A stretch of DNA of 64,000 bases from an uncultured beta proteobacterium. GTDB taxonomy: Bacteria > Pseudomonadota > Gammaproteobacteria > Burkholderiales > Burkholderiaceae_C. Positions 59,621 to 64,000 of this stretch are shown piece by piece; position 1 is the stretch's first letter, and every line of letters starts with the position of its first letter. The stretch spans positions 105,448-169,447 of the forward strand of contig CAIJRK010000023.1 in assembly GCA_903823025.1 (NCBI GenBank). Reading direction: 5' to 3'. The notes beneath the pieces are model-generated. The model was given only the letters and a program-made list of their open reading frames with translations, was not told where the DNA came from and did no database searches. The translations under genes and the position numbers were made by a program.

Positions 59621-60328
59621 TCAAACGCCCAGGTAGCTTTGCAACATGCCCATGTTCTCGGTTAACTCGTTTTGGGCAAACTGTTTCACGATGGTGCCGT
59701 GCTCCATGATGTAGAAACGGTCGGCCAGCGGCGCGGCAAATCGAAAGTTTTGCTCGACCAACAAAATGGTGTAGCCCTTGGCTTTGAGTGTGAGAATCAT
59801 CTCGGCCAGCTTTTGCACAATCACGGGTGCCAGGCCTTCCGAGATTTCATCGAGCAGCAACAAACGTGCACCCGTGCGCAAAATGCGCGCGACCGCCAAC
59901 ATTTGTTGTTCGCCACCTGACAGGCGCGTGCCGGGGCTGTTGGCGCGCTCTTTCAGGTTGGGGAACATCTCGTAAATCTCTTCGACACTCATACCGCCCG
60001 GGGCAATAGTGGGCGGCAGCATCAGGTTTTCTTCTGCCGTCAGGCTGGAAAAAATACCCCGTTCTTCAGGGCAGTAACCGACACCTAGGCGAGCCACTTT
60101 GTGCGGCGCCAGGTTGATGGTTTCAACACTATTGATCTTGAGCGAGCCTTTGCGCGAACCCGTCAGGCCAACGATGGCGCGCATGGTCGTGGTGCGCCCG
60201 GCCCCGTTGCGCCCCAGCAGCGTGACCACTTCGCCCTCATTCACGGTCAGGTTCACGCCATGCAAGATGTGCGATTCGCCATACCAGGCGTGCAAGTCTT
60301 CGATGCGAAGTAATTCTTTTTTCATCAA
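59621..60328 (-). CDS. livF: Branched-chain amino acid ABC transporter ATP-binding protein with altered Walker A
   Basis: 235 residues. The Walker A reads LLGRNGAGRTTT: the normally invariant Lys is Arg45 (codon 60194-60196). The Q-loop region, the LSGGEQQMLAVARIL signature, Walker B LLLLDEISEGLAP and the switch VEQNFRFA are otherwise normal. In this LivF subfamily of Burkholderiales I recall the same Arg, so this may be conserved. It could lower nucleotide hydrolysis and leave LivG to do most of the work. It overlaps livG by 4 bp and precedes livK by 68 bp. Confidence 0.93.
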   Translation of the reverse strand: MMKKELLRIEDLHAWYGESHILHGVNLTVNEGEVVTLLGRNGAGRTTTMRAIVGLTGSRKGSLKINSVETINLAPHKVARLGVGYCPEERGIFSSLTAEENLMLPPTIAPGGMSVEEIYEMFPNLKERANSPGTRLSGGEQQMLAVARILRTGARLLLLDEISEGLAPVIVQKLAEMILTLKAKGYTILLVEQNFRFAAPLADRFYIMEHGTIVKQFAQNELTENMGMLQSYLGV

Positions 60329-61098
60329 TGAGCGCCTTGCAATTCGGTGTTGGCCGTGCCCATGTAGGCCTCAATCACCAGCGGATTACTTGAAACCTCG
60401 GCATAAGGGCCATCCGCCAAAATAGCGCCGCGTTGCAGTACCGTGATGCGGTCCGCAATTGAGGAAACCACATTCATGTTGTGTTCCACCATCAGAATGG
60501 TGCGCCCGGCAGAGACTTTTTTAATCAACTGCGTGACCCGATCCACGTCTTCGTGGCCCATGCCTTGGGTGGGTTCGTCCAGCAGCATCAAATCAGGCTC
60601 CAGCGCCAATGTGGTGGCCAACTCCAGCGCGCGTTTGCGGCCATAAGGCAAGTTGACCGCCAATTCATTAGCGAAATCCTGCAAATCAACTTCGGCCAGC
60701 AACTCGCGGGCACGGCCATGCAGATGCATCAGCGTGCGTTCCGCTTTCCAGAAATGAAACGAGGTGCCCAGATTGCGTTGCAGTGCAGCGCGCACGTTCT
60801 CCAGTACGGTCATGTGTGCAAACACCGCCGAGATTTGAAAGGAGCGAACAATGCCGCGCCGCGCCGTTTGTGCGGGTTGCTCGGTCGTGATATCGATGCC
60901 GTTGAACGTGATGCTGCCCGAAGTCGGAATCAGGAATTTGGTGAGCAGGTTAAAGAAGGTGGTTTTGCCCGCACCGTTAGGGCCAATCAGGGCGTGGATG
61001 TGGCCGCGCTGAACCTTCAGGTTCACTTGCTTGACGGCCATGAATCCTTTGAATTCCTTGGTCAATCCGCGCGTCTCAAGAATGAATTCAGCTGACAA
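60325..61098 (-). CDS. livG: Branched-chain amino acid ABC transporter ATP-binding protein
   Basis: 257 residues. Walker A is normal (LIGPNGAGKTTFFNLLTKF), with VRSFQISAVFAHMTVLENVRAAL as the Q-loop, YGRKRALELATTLALEPDLMLLDEPTQGM carrying a degenerate signature and Walker B, and VEHNMNVVSSIADRITVLQ as switch. It pairs with LivF. It is the first liv gene, so the promoter lies in the 344-bp gap before glmS. The overlap with livF is 4 bp. Confidence 0.95.
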   Translation of the reverse strand: MSAEFILETRGLTKEFKGFMAVKQVNLKVQRGHIHALIGPNGAGKTTFFNLLTKFLIPTSGSITFNGIDITTEQPAQTARRGIVRSFQISAVFAHMTVLENVRAALQRNLGTSFHFWKAERTLMHLHGRARELLAEVDLQDFANELAVNLPYGRKRALELATTLALEPDLMLLDEPTQGMGHEDVDRVTQLIKKVSAGRTILMVEHNMNVVSSIADRITVLQRGAILADGPYAEVSSNPLVIEAYMGTANTELQGAH

Positions 61099-61442
61099 AT
61101 TGCTCTCCGGCTGGCTGGTTTGAATCGACGAACCAACCAGCTCGTCAACATGAAACTGAATGCTACCGAGAAGCCCTTCATTGTGTTAGCGGGTTAGCAC
61201 TTAGGTAGTTTTACCGGCGATTTAATGGATTTCAGCACCCTGAACGAGATGTTGTTAGAGATTTTTCTCATTGCTAATTGGGAAAAAATAAAGACTATTA
61301 ATTTCAAAAAAATATTAATTTAGTAATTAAAAACCAATTCATAAAAATTATGAAATATAAATTCATTGAACAATAAATTTCAATTACCTATTTCTTTATC
61401 GGACTCCTATCATGGACGCACTAACTTTATTTGGAGCAGTCT
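61099..61442. promoter_or_regulatory. AT-rich divergent control region between the liv operon and glmS
   Basis: 344 bases with no gene. Near livG, GCTGGTT (61114-61120) and AACCAGC (61135-61141) are perfect inverted halves with a 14-base gap, lying in the livG leader, and could be an operator or mRNA hairpin. A GTGTTAGCGGGTTAGCAC at 61179-61196 is an imperfect palindrome. Nearer glmS the DNA is AT-rich and includes ATTGAA (61365-61370) and TTCAAT (61379-61384), inverted with 8 bp between. I cannot assign -35/-10 boxes with confidence. No glmS ribozyme is apparent. Confidence 0.4.
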
Positions 61443-63308
61443 ATGTGTGGCATTGTCGGCGCGGTTTCTACCCGCAATATCGTTCCCATCCTGGTGCAGG
61501 GTCTGGCAAGACTGGAGTACCGCGGTTATGACTCATGCGGCGTCGCCGTCCACGCGCAAGGCTTGACGCGCGCCCGCAGCACCTCTCGCGTGGCGGAATT
61601 ATCCGAGCAAGTCATGGATAGCCAACTCGAAGGCAGCACTGGCATTGCCCATACGCGCTGGGCCACGCACGGCGCGCCGGTGGTTCACAACGCGCATCCC
61701 CATTTCAGCCACGGCCCCGGTCTGGACGCGGCCAGCCGTCCGGGCCGCGTGGCGTTGGTTCACAACGGCATCATTGAAAACCACGACGAATTGCGGGCCA
61801 TGTTGCAAGCCAAAGGCTATGTATTCCAAAGCCAGACTGACACCGAAGTCATCGCCCATTTGATTGACAACCTGTACGACGGGGACATTTTTGAAGCCGT
61901 CAAAGCGGCCTTGGGGCATTTGCAAGGGGCCTACGCGATTGCCGTTTTTTGCAAAGACGAGCCGCATCGTTTGATCGGTGCGCGCGCCGGTTCGCCGTTG
62001 ATTTTGGGCGTTGGCAAAGAGGGACAAGAACATTTTCTGGCCAGCGATGCGATGGCGCTGGCGGGCGTCACGGACCAAATCGTGTACCTGGACGAAGGCG
62101 ATGTGGTGGACATTCAACTCGGTAAATACTGGTTGGTGGACAAGAACTACAAGCCCGTGGCCCCCGCCCAGCGTCCGGTCAAAACTGTGGTGGCGCACAG
62201 CGGTGCCGCCGAGTTGGGGCCGTATCGCCACTACATGCAAAAAGAGATTTTTGAACAACCCCGCGCCATTGCCGACACGCTGGAAGGTGTGAGCGGCATC
62301 GTGCCCGAATTGTTTGACGGCAACGCCAGCGCAGCGCGTGTGTTCAAGGACATTGATTCGGTTTTGATCCTGGCTTGCGGCACTAGTTATTACAGCGGCT
62401 GCACCGCCAAATACTGGCTGGAAAGCATCGCCAAAATTCCGACTCAAGTTGAAGTAGCCAGCGAATACCGCTACCGGGATTCGGTGCCCAACCCGCGCAC
62501 TTTGGTGGTCACGATCACGCAATCCGGTGAAACGGCAGACACCTTGGCGGCACTGCGACACGCCCAAAGCTTGGGTATGACGCACACCCTGACCATTTGC
62601 AACGTCGCCACCAGCGCCATGGTGCGTGAATGTGAACTGTCCTACATCACGCGCGCCGGCATTGAAATTGGCGTGGCCTCGACCAAAGCGTTCACCGCGC
62701 AATTGGCCGGTCTGTTCTTGCTGACGCTGGCTTTGGCCCAAGCCAAGGGAAATCTGAGTGACGAGGAAGAAGCACGTCACCTGAAAGCTATGCGCCATTT
62801 GCCAGCTGCTTTGCAAGCCGTGCTGGCGCTGGAACCACAGGTGATTGCCTGGTCTGAAGACTTCGCCAAAATGGAAAACGCGCTCTTTTTAGGACGCGGG
62901 CTGCATTACCCGATTGCGATGGAAGGCGCGCTCAAGCTGAAAGAAATCAGCTACATCCACGCCGAAGCCTATCCGGCGGGCGAACTCAAACACGGTCCGC
63001 TGGCGTTGGTCACCAGCGCCATGCCGGTCGTCACCGTAGCCCCTAACGACGCGCTGTTGGAAAAGCTCAAAAGCAATATGCACGAAGTGCGTGCCCGAGG
63101 CGGTGTGCTTTATGTGTTGGCCGATGCCGATACCAAGATCGAGTCGGGCGAAGGTTTGCACGTCATTCGTATGCCTGAGCACTACGGCGAACTCTCGCCT
63201 TTGCTGCACGTCGTGCCTTTGCAGTTGCTGGCTTATCACACCGCTTGCGCCAAAGGAACGGATGTTGATAAACCACGTAATTTGGCGAAAAGTGTGACGG
63301 TGGAGTAG
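61443..63308 (+). CDS. glmS: Glutamine-fructose-6-phosphate aminotransferase (isomerizing)
   Basis: 621 residues from ATG 61443, required because Cys2 ([12 protein letters not shown]) is the N-terminal nucleophile of the glutaminase; GGAG lies seven bases upstream. [12 protein letters not shown] and [11 protein letters not shown], then EVIAHLID, belong to the glutaminase. The two SIS isomerase domains show [26 protein letters not shown] and STKAFTAQL, with the C-terminal [21 protein letters not shown] end ([17 protein letters not shown] here). It makes glucosamine-6-phosphate for GlmM and GlmU. glmU lies upstream in the same direction. Confidence 0.97.
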   Translation: MCGIVGAVSTRNIVPILVQGLARLEYRGYDSCGVAVHAQGLTRARSTSRVAELSEQVMDSQLEGSTGIAHTRWATHGAPVVHNAHPHFSHGPGLDAASRPGRVALVHNGIIENHDELRAMLQAKGYVFQSQTDTEVIAHLIDNLYDGDIFEAVKAALGHLQGAYAIAVFCKDEPHRLIGARAGSPLILGVGKEGQEHFLASDAMALAGVTDQIVYLDEGDVVDIQLGKYWLVDKNYKPVAPAQRPVKTVVAHSGAAELGPYRHYMQKEIFEQPRAIADTLEGVSGIVPELFDGNASAARVFKDIDSVLILACGTSYYSGCTAKYWLESIAKIPTQVEVASEYRYRDSVPNPRTLVVTITQSGETADTLAALRHAQSLGMTHTLTICNVATSAMVRECELSYITRAGIEIGVASTKAFTAQLAGLFLLTLALAQAKGNLSDEEEARHLKAMRHLPAALQAVLALEPQVIAWSEDFAKMENALFLGRGLHYPIAMEGALKLKEISYIHAEAYPAGELKHGPLALVTSAMPVVTVAPNDALLEKLKSNMHEVRARGGVLYVLADADTKIESGEGLHVIRMPEHYGELSPLLHVVPLQLLAYHTACAKGTDVDKPRNLAKSVTVE

Positions 63309-63322
63309 GGGGCGAGTAACGC

Positions 63323-63802
63323 ATGGTAGCGAGCGCCTCCCTGCGCATTGCCTGCGGATTTGAGCTGGTCACAAACCCGTCGGGGAGCGCCTGTGAGACT
63401 CAGAGCCAGATTCACGTCAATGCCCAGGCCAGCGCCACCTTCGTTGAGGGCTGCGTTTTGGAGGCTTGCGTGGCCTGGGATGAGAACTTTGTTTTATTCG
63501 CCACCGATGGCTTTGACTACGAAGACTTCCTCAATATCCACTTGCTTGATGCCCAGCTCAATATCCTGGACTCCGCCAGCATCGGTATGCCGTATGCCAG
63601 CGGCTCGTTGGGTCATCTCACGCTACAGGCACCCGATGCTCTGCATTTTTGCTTTCCATCGCAGGTCGCCTGGCGTCTTTCGCTGTTTCATTCGCCCCAT
63701 TGGCGCGTCCCGTTGCTCAGCGAGCCTGCTGGCGTATGGCGACGTTTTAGCTTGAAGCGGCACTTCTCGCTCGAACGCCTGCCAGACGAATCCGTTTCTT
63801 AA
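63323..63802 (+). CDS. Unrecognised small protein after glmS
   Basis: 159 residues from ATG 63323. It has no signal peptide and no membrane segment, and three to four cysteines are seen (RIACGFEL, SGSACETQ, VEGCVLEACVAWD). The middle (ENFVLFATDGFDYEDFLNIHLLDAQLNILDSASIGMPYASGSLGHLTLQ) suggests a beta-rich fold. A GGGGG sits about 12 bases upstream, a poor spacing. Codon use matches glmS, and it is 14 bp after it, so it may be co-transcribed. No function can be given; I do not recognise the family. Confidence 0.55.
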   Translation: MVASASLRIACGFELVTNPSGSACETQSQIHVNAQASATFVEGCVLEACVAWDENFVLFATDGFDYEDFLNIHLLDAQLNILDSASIGMPYASGSLGHLTLQAPDALHFCFPSQVAWRLSLFHSPHWRVPLLSEPAGVWRRFSLKRHFSLERLPDESVS

Positions 63803-63942
63803 GGCGACGGTATTTTTAAAAGCACCAAACCTCACAAATTGTCATGACGGAATCGGCTAAAAAGGTACGCGTTCACCCCACTACCCAACTGATTTCATAG
63901 TGTTGTCGGGATTTGTGCAAAAACAGGTCAGAATTGATAGCA

Positions 63943-64000
63943 ATGCAAATTAATCTACGGCAAGCCAGCCCGAAACCCCAAACGCTTGAAGAAGCGCAAA
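63943..64000 (+). CDS. Possible start of a further gene (cut by window end)
   Basis: An ATG at 63943 opens M-QINLRQASPKPQTLEEAQ and the frame is open to the window edge. There is no clear ribosome site before it, and the reading cannot be tested with so few codons. It could be the N terminus of an unknown protein or be chance. The preceding 140 bases after 63802 hold only a 19-codon frame. Confidence 0.25.
   Translation, partial: MQINLRQASPKPQTLEEAQ

Noticed and set aside
61241..61442. glmS ribozyme/riboswitch
   Set aside because: Known from Gram-positive lineages; the leader is AT-rich with no recognisable ribozyme core.
61599..62816. 405-codon minus-strand frame opposite glmS
   Set aside because: Antisense shadow of a GC-rich gene with no start context or domains.

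Overview
The window looks like chromosomal DNA of a betaproteobacterium of the order Burkholderiales, most likely Comamonadaceae-like (Rhodoferax or Polaromonas type). This rests on remembered protein wording (RuvB, TtcA, LivF, the PEP-CTERM regulators) and gene order, not on a database search. Base composition is mid-50s to mid-60s percent GC in most genes. It drops sharply in two places, 15,900-18,450 and 28,100-30,850, which look acquired. No rRNA, tRNA, CRISPR array or intact insertion sequence was found.

Layout. 1-7,276 (+): the tail of the sigma-54 regulator PrsR, the giant TPR lipoprotein PrsT, an unrecognised protein with a twin-arginine-like leader, the three-gene HPr-rel-A module (PqqD-like chaperone, HprK-like kinase, nucleotidyltransferase) and a secreted trypsin-like protease. 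This is the edge of an exopolysaccharide/exosortase locus. 7,301-14,486 (-): nucleotide-sugar genes (rfbBDAC for dTDP-rhamnose, galE, a sugar nucleotidyltransferase, manC) that would feed the same polysaccharide. 14,570-18,274 (-): a CoA-transferase and a low-GC fusion of a HAD phosphatase with a GT20 glycosyltransferase, best read as a glucosylglycerol osmolyte enzyme. 18,573-28,096: housekeeping genes (rlmJ, rplM-rpsI, erpA, anmK, an M23 peptidase, tyrS, a CDF transporter, ybeZ-ybeY, ruvA).

28,097-32,418 separates ruvA from ruvB. It contains a canonical G-quadruplex motif, three AT-rich orphan envelope proteins, nearly 1 kb without a convincing gene, and an alpha-carbonic anhydrase. 32,419-39,843: ruvB, a histidine phosphatase, a lipoprotein, ttcA-folB, a pteridine-reductase-like SDR, a MidA-type methyltransferase, a DUF2905 protein, trxC and a ROK sugar kinase. 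The kinase is followed by a GtsABCD-type glucose ABC importer (39,974-44,053). A triple-PAS GGDEF/EAL protein and a TctDE-like two-component pair follow on the other strand, then cca, a GST, slt, 5-formyl-THF cyclo-ligase and a small candidate lipoprotein. glmU is translationally coupled to an orphan soluble histidine kinase. An Lrp-type regulator, a complete Liv amino-acid importer (livG-F-K-H-M) and glmS close the window, with two uncertain reading frames at the end.

The best candidate for an undescribed system is 3,477-6,447 (to 7,276 with the protease): a leader-bearing exported protein, an RRE-like chaperone, a P-loop kinase and a nucleotidyltransferase, nearly all touching or overlapping, beside PEP-CTERM regulators. 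Other points worth attention are the LivF Walker A Lys-to-Arg change, the glmU-linked kinase, the structured rplM leader and the hidden 42-residue lipoprotein frame.
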